A DNA stretch of 64,000 nt from positions 69,537,312 to 69,601,311 of the forward strand of contig CM057826.1 in NCBI GenBank assembly GCA_030068075.1. The letters are read 5' to 3'. Both the position numbers and the translations under genes were made by a program. Source of the stretch: Paguma larvata (taxonomy: Eukaryota; Chordata; Mammalia; Carnivora; Viverridae). Below are positions 45,031 through 57,964 of the stretch, piece after piece. The notes under the pieces are model-generated. The model was not told where the DNA came from, searched no databases, and was given only the letters and a program-made list of their open reading frames with translations. The stretch's first letter is position 1; the number at the start of each line of letters is the position of its first letter.

Positions 45031-47800
45031 AAAGTGGTCTACCTTTTTATATTAATGATTATCTAAGCTTTTATTTTTCATTAATTCATTTATTTATTAA
45101 ATGATAATTTAGTGTCCACGGATCAATTTCCTGGTTTGTTCTAAGTCGGAAAACCATAGTAATACTTGCTAATGTAAGCTAGTATCTCAGAAAAGGCTTA
45201 CATAGAAACTATCCAGATGTCATTAGAGAAACAAATTACTGTAATAAGGGATTCTTTTAAAATGTTTAAGTACATGTATGTATCTATGCTTGAAGAGCTA
45301 CCCTAAAAGCTTTACCTAAGTGAATTAGCAGATATATCTAAAGCATTTGCCAAGATTTCAGTACAAAATGCCATAGTTAATTCTCCCAGACAAGTGAAAG
45401 CATATTTTGACCATTTATAGTCCTCTATTAATTCATTGGAATTTATATTCAGCTTACACTTTTACCAAAGTTTTTGTATATGGAGATTATATATTCAGGA
45501 GTTTAGATACATCATTGTATGAGGCCATATAATGGACCAACAAGCCATTTAATTTTTTCTAAATAATCAGTTTTAGAGAATCTTATAAATAAAATAATTA
45601 AAATATTTTGCCCATATACTATGCTGTTACAGTATATGAAGTTCTATACTTGATAATTTATAATTGTTTATAATTTTCTATGCATTAAAATTCTGTGAGA
45701 AAGCATTTTTTCAACTAATATACACTTTAGAATATATGAAATGCAAGTGATTTACCTGCATTCCATACTTAATAAAAGTGTAGAGGATATTTGAACCAGT
45801 TATGTTTGGTTCCCAGCCCTATCTTTTCTTTTAGTAATGTCATGACTTATTGCTAGTAAGTCTGGTTCTCTAGAAACTCAGAAGTCACAAAGAAAATGTA
45901 TGTGCAACTCTCCTAAAAAATCCTTTTTATTGATCACAAAATTCATTACATATAGTTTCGCATTAATTATGTGATTTTTCAGTAATTCTAACATACCAAA
46001 TTATTTATTCATTGGTTTCAGAGTTAGATAAAAAATGACTTCTGCTTTGAGACTATTTAGATAAACTTGGATATATATTTAGATATTCATATAGATATAT
46101 ACATACTTACACATACATAAGCATAGGCATAGCTATAAACATAAAGATATTTGGGTATCTTTGTTATAGTCCTTGAATAAGTACAAATAATTAAATTTCC
46201 ACAAGTTTACTTCATTGTACTGTCTGCCAGTCTCTGGTTTCCCAATGAAGAATTAAAGTTTGTGTACCAAATGTTGTTAAAAGGTGGTAATGTGGTAACG
46301 CTCTATAAAAAGACTTTCTAAGCCTTACAAAGTAGAAGGTGATTGAAAATAAGAAAGAAAAGATAGATAGGATTTTCCTGTCAGGACTGTGTTAAAGTTC
46401 CTGCCTTGCTTCTCAGCAGTGACATGATGTCAAGACAGTTGTTTCGAAATAATATTATATGTTAATGTAAGAACAATATTCTTAGTGCCTTCAGTTTTTA
46501 CATGTTTTAGCTTTTATACCATTGGCAATGTTTGGATTAGTATAGGTTTTTCCCTTAGTTATTCTTTGTGTGTGTGTGTGTGTGTGTGTGTGTTTAGAGA
46601 AAAGGGAGGGGAGTGAGAAGAGGGATACAGGGACAGGAGGGGCAGGGAGGGAGTGTGTGTGTTTGAGAGAGATAAATGCTGCAATGTATCAAATGTTCCT
46701 ATACATTTTCAGTATCTTGCAGCTGTAAAAATATAGGTATAACTAATTACCTTGGAAATGTATGAAATTCTACTTTTGTATGGAGGCTGTTCACCAAAAT
46801 TGCCATTTTTTTTAGTTAAAGCAGAACTTATGACTGAGTAAAGGAAATGTCATATTTTGATGAACATTCTGTTTGCACTAAAATACACAATATGATCCTG
46901 GATGAAAATTTGGGAGAGTTGAACTTTTAACCATAAAATAAATATACTTAAGTTACTGAGACTTTACCTTCTTCCTTTCTGAGTTGGAAGATTTCCATAA
47001 CGATGCTTGAATTTGAGGACCTCACAACTAGGGTCTGTTTTCTACAGAGACTTTCCTGGAAATTCTACAACAGAAGAAAAATATTGTATGCCATATATGG
47101 TGATGCAGCCTGCTTCCTAGTTTTGAACCAGATGGACTAAAGATAAAATGATGAAATGCAAGTTTCTTCTTAGTATACTTAATAGTATGCCAACTAAAAC
47201 TATTACCGTCTATTCATCTGATTATCTTTTGTTTGGAAATTATCCTTGCTGGGACAAAGGGGTTTGAAAAACCGGGACCTGGCTTTGGAAGTTTTTGAAA
47301 AGGGACCATTTTTTATTACTATTGCTATTTCCTTCATCTCACCAAAGTCAAATGTGAAAATTAGGGATTATAGGCTGTTACAGTTTTCACAAACAATATC
47401 TAGAAGAAGATAGAGAGCCAGGGGCAGAAGTACTGTACAGCCAGAAACATTATTTCCAATTCCTGGCCAGTGGACTGTGTTTTATTGGAAGATGTCACTA
47501 CCCTTCCTCACTGTGAATATCATATACATTTTTTAAATTACCAAGTGAAATAGCAGCATTAAACCATCGTGAAAGAATGTTTTGTCAGTATCCCCTTCAA
47601 GAATTTGAAAAAAAATCTCTTTTTTATGATTTGATACATTTCTATAGATGTTTAGTTCAAGTAGACAGCTTGATTCTTTCCTTTGCACCTAGAGATCCTA
47701 TTTCATTTCTTGTTCTTAACCTCCCTTACCTTCCGTTGATAAAGTGCTGCTATGATGTCTGTAATTTCATCCTCAGATCTTCATTATTAACACATTCATA
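45031..47800. other. Unique AT-rich DNA with a TG repeat
   Basis: No gene recognised. A (TG)n run lies at 46567-46593, followed by a purine-rich stretch (AGGGAGGGGAGTGAGAAG) to about 46660. Other parts have no recognisable repeats. Confidence 0.4.
46567..46593. repeat. (TG)13 microsatellite
   Basis: A pure TG run followed by a purine-rich region. Confidence 0.95.
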
Positions 47801-47813
47801 CCAAATGATTTAT

Positions 47814-47935
47814 TATTATTTTTATTTTTTAAGTAATTTATTTTTAATCAATCTCTGTACCTAGTGTGGGGTTCAAACTCATGGCCCCAAGATCAAGAGT
47901 TGCATGCTTTAGTACTGAGCCAGCCAAGCACTAGA
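47814..47935 (-). mobile_element. Short, older tRNA-type SINE, reverse
   Basis: Head complement GGGGTTCAAACTCATGGCCC, AAGATCAAGAGTTGCATGC, CTGAGCCAGCCAAGCAC and a short T-rich tail complement: the older carnivoran SINEC subtype with GATCAAGAGTCGCATGC. Flanked by CAAATGATTTAT (47802) and CAAATAATTTAT (47939). Confidence 0.85.
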
Positions 47936-47989
47936 TAGCAAATAATTTATGATTCCAGCATTATTGCTAATTGACTCATTCTAATCTTC

Positions 47990-48200
47990 CATAGTTTTGT
48001 GCCTTTGTACCAGTTATTTTCTCAACTCGAAGCTCCCCTACTTCATCTATCAAATATTTTATCAAAAGCCACTTCCATTAAGAGGAGTTTAAGGCTTTTC
48101 CAGGAAGAACAACCTACCTTTTCCCATATGGTTCTACAATCCTTTACATATACTGCCATTTTAGCATTTTTCATTATGTGTCCAGATGTGTCTAGAACTC
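47990..48200 (+). mobile_element. L2 fragment, forward
   Basis: TTTGTGCCTTTGTACCAGTT, CAAAAGCCACTTCCATTAAG (AAATGTCACCTCCTCAGAGAGG-like), GGCTTTTCCAGGAAG and CTGCCATTTTAGCATTTTTC. The general L2 3' order is kept with heavy divergence. Confidence 0.5.
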
Positions 48201-48343
48201 CTAAACACTTAGAACACCTAGAAAACACACTCTACTCCAATCATCAAGCATAACTCTGGGTACAAAATAGGCGGCAAAAATCCTCAATACCTTATATATA
48301 TAAAGAGACAGGATGTATGTGCTTTTATGAAGAAGAGCTGGAA

Positions 48344-48534
48344 AGGCATCCGGATGGCTCAGTTGGGTAAGACTCTTGATTTTGGCTCACATCATCATCT
48401 CACAGTTGGTGTGATCAAGCCTCATCTTGGGCTCAACACTGACAGCATAGAGCCTGTTTGGGATTCTTTCTCCCGTCTTCTCTCTTTGCCCTCCCCAGCT
48501 CTCTCTTTTTCTTTCTCAAAATAAATAAATATTA
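48344..48534 (+). mobile_element. Diverged CAN SINE, forward
   Basis: AGGCATCCGGATGGCTCAG head, TTTTGGCTCACATCATCATC, TGGGCTCAACACTGACAGC, AGAGCCTGTTTGGGATTC, CT-rich body and an A-rich tail. Confidence 0.88.
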
Positions 48535-48627
48535 GTAGAGGAACTAGGGTTCATAGAAAGATGTAAGAATAGAGAGTCTGTAAAATATTGTCTATTTTAT
48601 AGCTTTGTCTATGAAGAAAAGGCTATT

Positions 48628-48990
48628 TTATTTTTTTTTTATTTATAATAGTTTATTTTCAAATTGGTTTACATATAACACCCAGTGTTCATCCCAACAT
48701 GTGCCCTCTTTAATGCCCATCACCCCCTTTCCCCCCTCCCTCACCCCCCTCACCGTCAATTTGTTCTTAGTCTTTGAGAGTCTCTTATGTTTTATCTCCC
48801 TCCCTCTCTGTGTCTTTTATTCCTTTCCCCTCTTCCCCTCCCCCTGGTTTTTGCTTAGTCTCACAAAGTCCACCTATTCGTGGAAACATATGGTATCTGT
48901 CTTTTTCTGACTGACTTATTTCACTTAACATAATACCCTCCAGTTCCATCCATGTTGCTACACATGGCCAGATTTCATTTTTTTCTCATT
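48628..48990 (-). mobile_element. 5'-truncated L1 3' UTR, reverse
   Basis: T-run at the left (tail complement), then CAAATTGGTTTACATATAAC, ACCCAGTGTTCATCCCAAC, a C-rich CCTCACCCCCCTCACCG stretch, TTTGAGAGTCTCTTATG, TGACTGACTTATTTCACTT and CTCCAGTTCCATCCATG. This is the felid-type L1 3' UTR end with relatively few changes, so younger than most L1 copies here. A weak 7-bp AAGAAAA flank pair exists. Confidence 0.87.
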
Positions 48991-49002
48991 AAGAAAAAAT
49001 GT

Positions 49003-49203
49003 GGTGCTTAAGTGGCTCAGTCGGTTGAGCATCCAAACCTTGATTGAGGCTCAGGTCATGATCCCAGGGTTGTGGTCTAGAGCCCCATGTCAAGCCATGC
49101 TCAGCATGGAACCCGCTGGAGATTCTTTGTCTCTTTCCCTCTGTCCCTTTCTCTTGTGTGCTCTATCTCTGTCTAAAATAAATAAAAATAAATAAATAAT
49201 AAA
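49003..49203 (+). mobile_element. Older CAN SINE, forward
   Basis: GGTGCTTAAGTGGCTCAGTC, GGCTCAGGTCATGATCCCAG, GAGCCCCATGTCAAGC, GCTGGAGATTCTTTGTC, CT-rich body and an AATAAA-rich tail. Located directly next to the L1 3' UTR fragment. Confidence 0.85.
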
Positions 49204-49204
49204 C

Positions 49205-50759
49205 ACTGTTTTCTTCTTACACACATACCATTACTTTTATGTGTATTATCTTATTTGAATGTAAGACTATTTAAGGAACTAATGTTTTAATCAATTATTA
49301 TATTGTTCATAAATTCATGGAGTCAAATGAATACCCCTCAAAAGGCACAGAGTAAAAAAAAATAAGCTGGAATAAAAGTACATATTTACTATAATTTCTA
49401 AAGACTTATTTTATTAAGAATATATTATAATTTGGTCCATGTATTTTAAAAGTGGTGTTATTATACCCTACATATTTTAAAGCCTAAGAAATTTGTGCTG
49501 AATATGTTGTCAATCTAATGGAATACACAGGAAATGCTAATTTAAGTAAAAATAAATAAGATTTTGAAAAAATTCAATGACCGCCAAAGACACAGACTGC
49601 ATTTTCCTCCCATTTGGTTATCTAAGTATGCCTCATGTATTCCAAACTCCCTTTGAATACAATTTGATCCATGCTTATAATAAAAATAAGAATGCATATA
49701 AACAAACTTAATATAATTTGGTAGTTTCAATGCATAAAGCCTGGAAAATATGTATTATGTATACATATATATCTAGTTTCTATGGTGACCTGGTCACTTG
49801 GAATATAGTTTTGCATGAACAATAGTACACAGTCATCACTTTGAATTTCCTGACCTATCTTTTCTGCTTAAATGCTGCATTAGCAGATTTTAGTAGCTAA
49901 TGTTTAGCATATCATATAAATTGTGTTAATGTTGTCTGTCTGGAGCTCAACAGTTACTTCAGAAAAAAACTTGAAGTCTCTTTGAAAAGTTTTATTTTAG
50001 CTTTAAATAAACCTCGAGATTATGACAAACAAAATATATATGAAGGATGCAGTATATTACACATTTTATTTAATTACCCATAACTTTTAAACTATAAATA
50101 AAGAGAAACTCAGTATTTATAAACCTACTAATTAAAAGACATTTTGAGGCATCCTTTAAAATTAACAGAGTATTTTTTAATTAGCCTGAGGTAGTATGTT
50201 GCAGGGTCAGTACAAAGTTGATAATACCTGAGAAAAAACAGTGACCCAGGCACCAGGGTCTCCATGTCAGATCTGTTAGTGCTACGTATGGCCTTATGAT
50301 GCAAGATAATAAGCTTTTGAAATTCTCAGTTACCTTATATATAAAATTAGAAACAAAAAGATAAATTTTATTTTCTGTTAAATTCATTAAGTCCAAAAGC
50401 TTATATAAACTTCAAATGAAAAAATAGCAGTGTCTTTTTTAAAAAAAAATCTCAATGATTATGTGTTTTGTAATGGTAAAACTGATTTAAAAATATGCCT
50501 ACATTGGGGAATGTTACATGATCTGTGACATATGGTAAAATAAATATTTTTCTTATTAAGTGACAGAAGTGTAGACTGCATAAAATGTTTATATGTAATA
50601 ACATGTTAAAATGCTACAAAAATTGATTGTGTTGAGGCAGTTGTGTAAAAAATAACAGCTCATACATTAAGGTTCAAAGGTGTCAGGTTAACTTAAAATA
50701 GTATAGTAAAAATGTCATTTGCTTTTTGTTGCTTTTGTTTACGTTATATTGTACTTGGT
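49205..50759. other. AT-rich unique sequence
   Basis: No repeat family or gene recognised. Short A-runs only. Confidence 0.35.
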
Positions 50760-50779
50760 TAAACATGTAATGCTTTTAA

Positions 50780-50987
50780 TTTTTTTTTGATGTTTATTTA
50801 TTTTTGAGACAGAGACAGAGCATGAGTGGGGGCGGGGCAGAGAGAGAGGGAGACACAGAATCCGAAACAGGCTCCAGGCTCTGAGCCATCAGCACAGAGC
50901 CCGACGTGGGGCTTGAACTCACAGACCACGAGATCATGACCTGAGCCGAAGTCGGACGCTCAACCGACTGAGCCACCCAGGTGCCTC
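50780..50987 (-). mobile_element. CAN SINE, reverse, with 20-bp target-site duplication
   Basis: TTTGATGTTTATTTATTTTTG, GGGGGCGGGGCAGAGAGAG, GAGCCATCAGCACAGAGCCC, head ending CTGAGCCACCCAGGTGCCTC, with several CpGs kept (GACGTGG, CCGAAGTCGGACGC, CCGACTG). Flanking 20-bp repeats at 50760-50779 and 50988-51007 differ at two positions. Fairly recent. Confidence 0.95.
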
Positions 50988-51009
50988 TAAATATGTAATG
51001 TTTTTAAAA

Positions 51010-53325
51010 GAAAAATATAACTAGTACTTTTTTTGCAGTATTAATATAGCAATAAATAGAGGCTAAAGAACTTATTATTAGTTCTTAATTGAGAAAAAAG
51101 ACAACTCTGAGCTGAGTGCACCCTTGATTGGGGTACACAAGTAGGATAACACAGTATCCTTAAGATCAAAAGCAAGTAAGAAGATATACCTTTGTGTCAG
51201 ATGTTCTATGGGTTCACATAAACCTGGGTGAATTCAGACAAGTTAGTTAACTTCCATAAAGATTGGTTATGTCATATGGAAATTGGGAAGATAATATATA
51301 ATGCTCCAGAAAATCAATTTGAAGGTTGTAAACATAATACCTAATTAGTAAATACCAACTTTTCAATATCATGCAGTTTATTGGATAGAAGATAAAGAAT
51401 ATCTACTCTTGCTTCTAGAGATGTAGAAACAGGAAGTTGTAATATGGTTATCCTAGTATTAAAAATGTCATGTGTTTCAATTTAGGCTTGGTGGTTTTTG
51501 CTATGATGCTTTATATAGAAGTGGATGTGGTTAAAGGATGATCATTTAACACAATGTAACATGAAATGTTTTTGTTTTTGTTTTCTTTTGGTTTGGCTTA
51601 TCTATCTATTGCTAAGATACATAATGTAATTAAAAAGCAAGGAAATATGTGAATATAGTGTTTGTGGTAGCTAGTTGTAAAGGAAGATGATAGTAACTGT
51701 AGGATTTTGAGTGATTGCTTTAGGAAAATTGGAAGAAGTGAAATGATTATAAATTGCAATGAAGATAATTTAGGGACAAGAATTATTTGATACTCAGACT
51801 ACATAAAAATGTCATCAGTCATTTAATCGTAAAGTTTTGTTGAAACAAGTAAATGTGAATATGGTTATAAGATTAGGGAAGAGTGATTAAAAATTATGTT
51901 AACTGCATTCATTTTTCTATGGTGAAAGTGTTGATGGGTGCATTTTCATGGATGGTCAGGAAAAGTAAGTGAACCGAAATAGGACGATATACCTCTACCT
52001 GACATTAAACACCAAGCATCTGTTGTCCTTATACTTTCTTATTTAAATCTTAAGGTAAAGAGTCATGTGTATGCTTGCACATGTGTGTATCTTGCATGTA
52101 CACATGTATATTTGTATATGAGTGTATGTAGAATACAGTGTCAATTTATTAACTCCAGGAAATCAGACACTTCTTAAAGGAGAAACAAAGAGAATAGATA
52201 ATATTACAACTTAGCACTTAAAAGTAATCATTCTGAAAAGTATGACTTTAGTGACTACAGTGTGGGCTTCTTTTTGCAGAAAAGAAGCAGAGGAGGGGAA
52301 GTAGATACATTGGAGATAATAAAGTATATGTGATAATAAAGTGTAAAAAAATAAGAGTGAAGAATTTTCAGCATGATCCATTTTACAACATCAATTATTA
52401 ATTTTTATAAGAAAAAAAGTCATAAAGCAGTTAAGAAAGATAAAGTATATAAATTAGGTATATAATTTATTTTTCCTAAGAGAAAAGTCTTAATACATAC
52501 TTGCTGGGATTCAAAGGAAAATGAAAGGTATGTTATATATATAATATATTATATATATGGAATATATATATATATACATATTCCTTTTTTAGGCTAATAT
52601 TGCTAAAACCTTCTGGGGCTCTATAGGTGTTCCCAAATTGATAAGTTACAAAAATGTCTTACTTCTTATGTATATAGAGAAAGCAATGAACAGATATAGG
52701 CTGCTGCTATTAACACTAAGTGAGAATTAAGTGACATTTTAGATAATTGAAAGGAGAGAAAAGGTGTATTATTATTTTTAAATCTTTGAAAATTGGAACT
52801 GGAAATTCCAATGATCAGTCTGTGTTATACTCAAAACGTAGAGTTCTGTACAAGCACACTGAGATGTACATTGAAATATTCCTTTTATAAACAATGCAGG
52901 AACCATATCCCATTTATTTATTGGGCAATTACTTTATTCTACTGGAATTCTGTTCATTAAATATTAGCTTATAATAACTTAAATATCCAGGTGGAGAATA
53001 TGAAAATCCAACTTAGAGGAAATATTATAGTGACAATGTTGTTAGTATTTGGCTTGTGTCTTGAAAATCAAAGGTTAAGTGGTCAAATGTATGCAACATT
53101 GATTTAAGGAAGGACTAATATCAATGAACTATGTGAATTTTGTCTAGAGAGTTCAGAGTACAAGTGAGGTATAGAAATGTAAATATAATTCATGAACTCT
53201 CCAGTCAAATTCTGGAAGTATTCTTTCGTCCATTCCTGTTCAACCCAGGGATGCCAGAATTGTCCAAAAGATTTTGACTGTTGTATCTCCATTGCTTAGC
53301 ATTATATATCTCTCTCTAATGATTG
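51010..53325. other. AT-rich unique sequence
   Basis: No gene. A TA-rich self-complementary run lies at 52535-52580. Confidence 0.4.
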
Positions 53326-54001
53326 ATGTTGGAAAAACTGGATATCCACATGCAAAAGAATGAAATTGGATCCTTATTCTACACTACTCACAAAAATTAA
53401 CTTGAAATGGTTTAAATGCTTAAACATAAATCCTGATACTATAAAACTACCAGAACAAAAGATAAGGAAAAACTAGATACTGGTCTTGGCAATGATTTTT
53501 TTTGGCTATGATGCTCAAAAACACAGGCAGAAATAAATAAATAAACATATGAAACTACATCAAACTAAGAAGCTCTGTGCAATAAAATTAACCATCAACA
53601 AAATGAAAAGGCAACATATGGAATGGGAGAAAATACTAGTAAACTCTACATCTAATAAGGAGTTTAATATCCAAAATATATAAAGAATTCATACAATTAA
53701 TAGCAAAAAAAAAAAGCTGATTTAAAAAATAGGCAATGGGCCTGAATATATTCTTTCCCAAAGAAGACATGCAAATGACCAACATGTACATGAAAAAGTG
53801 CTCAACATCACTAATTATCAGGAAAATGCAAATGAAACCACAGTGAGATACCATCTCACACCTAGGGGACTGTTACCAACAAGACGAGAAGAATTTTGGT
53901 GTGGGTGTGGAAAGAAGAGAACTCTTGTGCCTTGCCGATTGGTACAGCCATTATGGAAAACAGTATGAAAGTTTTTCAAAAAATTAAAAATAAAATTACC
54001 A

Positions 54002-54224
54002 GGGGCACCTGTTTGGCTTAGTTGGTTAAGTGTCTGACTTTGGCATAGTTCATGATCTCACACTTTGTGAGTTTGAGCCCCATGTTGGGCTCTCTGTTGA
54101 TAGCCCACAGCCTGGAGCCTGCTTTGGATTGTGTGTCTCCCTCTCGCTCTGCTTCTCCCCTGCTTGCACTCTATGTGCGTATCTCTCCCTCTCTCTCTCT
54201 CTCTCTCAAAAATAAACAAACACT
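54002..54224 (+). mobile_element. CAN SINE inside L1, forward
   Basis: GGGGCACCTGTTTGGCTTAG head, TTGAGCCCCATGTTGGGCTC, GCCTGGAGCCTGCTTTGG, CT-rich body, A-rich tail. Flanked by AAAAATAAAAT...TTACCA on both sides (a 5-nt difference), inside the L1 string AAAAATAGAATTACC. Confidence 0.93.
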
Positions 54225-54854
54225 AAAAATAAAATAGAATTACCATATCATCAAGCAATACAACTTCTGGATATGTATTCCAAAAGAAAATCAGTATTGA
54301 AAACAAATATCTGCACTTCCATGTTCATTGCATTATTCACAGTAGTCAAGATAGGGAAACATTCTAAGTGTCTGTAGATAGATGAATGGATTAAGAAAGT
54401 GTAATATTTATACCTGATGGAACATATATAGCAATAAAAAAGGAAGTTGTGTTATCTATAACACCATAGATAAACCTGGAAAACAGTATGCTAAATGAAA
54501 TCAACTAGACTGAGAAAGACAAATACTGTATAATTCCACTTATATGTAGAATCTAAAAAAAAAAAAAAAAAAAAAAAGTTGAACTCATAGAGTAGAATTC
54601 TGTTTTCCAGAGTCTAGTGCATAAGCTAAATAAGAAGGAAATGGTCAAGAGTACAAATATCCAGTTATAAGATGAATAAATTTGGGAGCATCTCATATAT
54701 AGCATGGCGACTATAGTTAATAAGACTGTATTGTATGCTTGAGATTTGCCACAGGGGTAGATCTTAAGCATTCTCACCACATACCCTCAAAAATGGCAAC
54801 TCTGTGAGGTGATGGCTATGTTAATTAATTCAATGTGGGGAATCCTTTTACATC

Positions 54855-54882
54855 GTGTGTGTGTGTGTGTGTGTGTGTGTGT
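54855..54882. repeat. (TG)14 microsatellite inside L1
   Basis: A pure TG run in the L1 3' UTR. Confidence 0.95.
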
Positions 54883-54924
54883 ATCAAATCACTGTACTGA
54901 ATAGTTTATACAGTTTTGTTTTTT

Positions 54925-55150
54925 AAATATTTTGTGTTTATTTACTTATTTACTTTTGGGAGAGAGACAGAGAGACAGAGAGAGTGTGAGCAGGGGAGGG
55001 GCAGAGAGTAAAGGAGCCACAAAATCTGAAGTGGCTCCAGTCTCTGAGTTCTCAGCATAGAGCTTGATGTAGGGCTGGAACTCAGGGACTACGAGATCAT
55101 GACCCGAGTCTAAGTCCAGTGCTTAACCGACTGAGCCACATAGGTGCCCC
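54925..55150 (-). mobile_element. CAN SINE inside L1 3' UTR, reverse
   Basis: TGTTTATTTACTTATTTAC tail complement, GAGAGTGTGAGCAGGGGAGG, GTTCTCAGCATAGAGC, head ending CTGAGCCACATAGGTGCCCC. Imperfect duplication TATACAGTTTTG / TATACAAATTTG flanks it (54907, 55151). Confidence 0.92.
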
Positions 55151-55441
55151 TATACAAATTTGTTTTTAATTATACCTCAATAGGTTAGAAAATAAGGGTA
55201 CTAAGTAAAATCTATTTGAAGAAATGAAATAAATATAAAATTGATTTCCTTCTTTTTGATTTCCTGTATTAGATAATTTTAAGCTGATGAATATTTAAAG
55301 TATCTTACATTTATAAATCAGTTACTTCTTATGCACCCACTAATAATATTTACTGACATAAAAGAAAAATAAATAAATGCATAAATTATGAGTTTTTCTA
55401 AGATCCCTTGATTTAAGCTCATATATTAAAAAAGATTTAGA

Positions 55442-55662
55442 GGGGCACCTGGGTGGCTCTGTTGGTTAAGCTTCCGACTTCGGTTCAGGTCATGATCTCA
55501 TGGTTCGTGAGTTCAAGCCCCACATCGGGCTCTGTGCTGACAGCCCAGAGCCTGGAGCCTGCTTTGGAATCTGTGTCTCCCTCTCTCTCTCTGACCCTCC
55601 CCCACTCATGCTCTGTCTCTCTCTCTCTCTAAAAAAATAAATAAAACATTAAAAAAATTTTT
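55442..55662 (+). mobile_element. CAN SINE, forward, with 12-bp target-site duplication
   Basis: GGGGCACCTGGGTGGCTCTG, GGTTCGTGAGTTCAAGCCCC, ATCGGGCTCTGTGCTGACAG, CT-rich body, A-rich tail. AAAAAGATTTAG repeats at 55429-55440 and 55663-55674 bound it. Confidence 0.95.
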
Positions 55663-55679
55663 AAAAAGATTTAGGAACT

Positions 55680-57265
55680 TAAAATATTTCTGTACTCTTC
55701 AGCAACTGCTTACAGTGAAAAGTGTTACTGTTTTGTTTTGTTTTTATCTCTCAACCACATTTTGGTAGAGTTTCAAAGTAGGAAAATGCCACTTTGATAG
55801 ACTTTGTTTTTTAAAGATTTTCGTAAACAAATTTACATTCTCCATTGTTGACATAGAGGCTGCCTCTCTCCTCACATTTGAGCCCTACAAGGTAGGAAAA
55901 GAGTTCCTTGGAAAGTAGAGAATGACAGTAAAATATTTTATAGTACTGATTTATTTTTTTTGGAATGAATCGAGAGAGAAAGGAAATGAATGATGTTTTA
56001 CATGAAGTCACATTTGGATATTTTTCCTTTACAATAAAAATACGAATTTTTCAGTTATGAATAATAAAATTGTTTTCAACTATTCCTTTCTTGAACGAGA
56101 CAGAAATTGATAATTGAAAGAGTCAAGAATATGTATGGGGATGAATTGGAAGGAATACCTATTTTATAAACTTTTGTTGCTAGAAGTTTTAGGTTTTCTA
56201 CTTGTCCTGACCTAACTTATACCATATTTTAAATAGGACCATGTTCTGATTCGTAACTTGTCTTGTTTCTTTTTAAACTTCCACACTTGGAAAAAAAATG
56301 ACAATATCCATTTCCCCATTACCCAAGTCTTATTTTAGTTTGAGTAAGAAATGTTACATCAGCCCGTTATTTTTCCCTTATGGTATTGAGTAATTTTCTT
56401 TATGAGCATGTCCTCCAGCTAATAACTACATCTTCCTAAGCTGTAATCTTGAGAAATAATGCAATTCAGTCTTAAAAATTTTTTATATATGGAAAATTTA
56501 GTTTATTCCAGTGTTATAGAGTCCTGATTTTTTGTAACCTCTTTTGACGTAAATGATAATAGTTATGTTCTATATGTATGACATTAAACTCCTGAGTTTT
56601 TAATTACTTTGCTGATGTTTAGCTGTTATATTTTCCCTTTATATCAAAGATTTATTTAACTTTCAGTATTGGTTTTGTCCAAAACTGTAACATAAATAGT
56701 AGTTTCTAAGTAACTTTATACAGACTGGTTGTGGCTATCAAAACTTATTATCAAAGCTTAATTAAAAGCAGTATCTCAAAGCTGTAATGTATGTGGATGG
56801 GAAAAGATATAAATGCCTTTACAAAGATTATCATGACAAAGCCATCTCTTTATATCAAACCGAATGGTTCACAGCATGGATGATTATTAAAAACCATCAG
56901 ATCTAAAGACTAATATTTACTGAATATGGGAAACATACCTTACTCAGATATATTGTTGCATAATATAACAATCAAAAAATAAGTTATATTATATGACAAA
57001 AAAAGATGAAAAAATATAACCAAGTGTTCAAATATTTTTCTTATGAAATATTAGTTATATCTACTCTTTGTGAATAACAGGGCTATGTCATTAGATGTCA
57101 GTGGTACTGAAAGATATGTCATATCTTAAGCATGGTCAAGTGACTGAGATTAATTAAAATACACACACACGCATGAAAATGGACAGTTCTCCTGTAACAG
57201 CAACACTCTATTGACCCACTAATGTGTGGCTGAAATTTTTACTTCATGTAAAAAAGCAGAAAGAT
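55680..57265. other. AT-rich unique sequence
   Basis: No repeat or gene recognised. Confidence 0.35.
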
Positions 57266-57269
57266 GGTA

Positions 57270-57450
57270 TTTAGGGAGCAGCATCGTCCAAAGCAAAGCC
57301 ATAGGATTAAAACTGACTAATGCTTATTAATTCTATGGCTTTGGGCAAGTGAGCTAAACTTTGAGACACTAGTCTGCATTCCACTTTCTCTTATCTGTAA
57401 AGTGGGAAAATAAAAATTGCTTTTTAGAAGACCTAAAAGATGTAAATCAG
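57270..57450 (+). mobile_element. MIR SINE, forward
   Basis: AGCATCGTCCAAAGCAAAGCC, TCTATGGCTTTGGGCAAGTG, AGCTAAACTTTGAGACAC, CTCTTATCTGTAAAGTGGG AAAATAA-type order follows MIR (GACCTTGGGCAAGTTACTT, CATCTGTAAAATGGG). Confidence 0.65.
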
Positions 57451-57869
57451 ACATGGAGAGCATGATAGTGGACACTTTAATATTGTTCAAAATTCAGTAA
57501 CTGATTTTACAACTGCTGTTACTTCTACTGTAACTGCAAGTACAAAGTTTGCTGTTGGTAGCATTGGCTGTGATTCTTTTGCACTAGGGAATGATTTGTT
57601 TGTAAACTAACAAAATGGCTAAGAACTTGTAAGTTAAAACAGCCAAACATAGTGGAGTCTAGCCTTCAGCACTTCTTTTAAAATGCATCGTAAAAAGTGA
57701 CATAAAGTTAGTGGGATGGTTTTTATAGTTCTTTAAAGATCTCTGAATCCTGAAATAAGTCATGCAAATATCTGTGCTAAGATCGGTTTTATTCTTAGAA
57801 TCCATGTAGCTTTATGTTTCATAGTATCACTTTGAGAGATACAGTATATGAGTTTCTGAAAGGAACTAC

Positions 57870-57960
57870 TCTGCCTACTCCTTGTTTTCACAAAGGAACA
57901 AGATTTAGAGTTTAAGTGTCTTGAACAAAGTAGCCACTCTGTAGAACCAAGGTTAGAACA
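57870..57960 (-). mobile_element. Possible MIR fragment, reverse
   Basis: TTTTCACAAAGGAACAAG, TTTAGAGTTTAAGTGTCTTG, AACCAAGGTTAGAACA recalls the MIR complement (GAGGTTAAGTAACTTGCC, GATTCGAACCCAGG). Weak. Confidence 0.4.
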
Positions 57961-57964
57961 GGTT

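Larger units (their letters stand above)
53327..55195 (+). mobile_element. Old L1 3' part, forward, split by two SINEs
   Basis: ORF2 text: GGAAAAACTGGATATCCAC, ATGCAAAAGAATGAAATTGG, GAGAAAATACTAGTAAACTC, TGCTCAACATCACTAATTATC, ATACCATCTCACACCTAGG, then ACCATATCATCAAGCAATAC. 3' UTR: ATGGCGACTATAGTTAATAAG, GTAGATCTTAAGCATTCTC and, beyond the second SINE, TAATTATACCTCAATAGG. The continuity of L1 text across both SINEs shows that they were inserted later. It also carries an A23 run (54555-54577) and a TG repeat. Confidence 0.85.
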
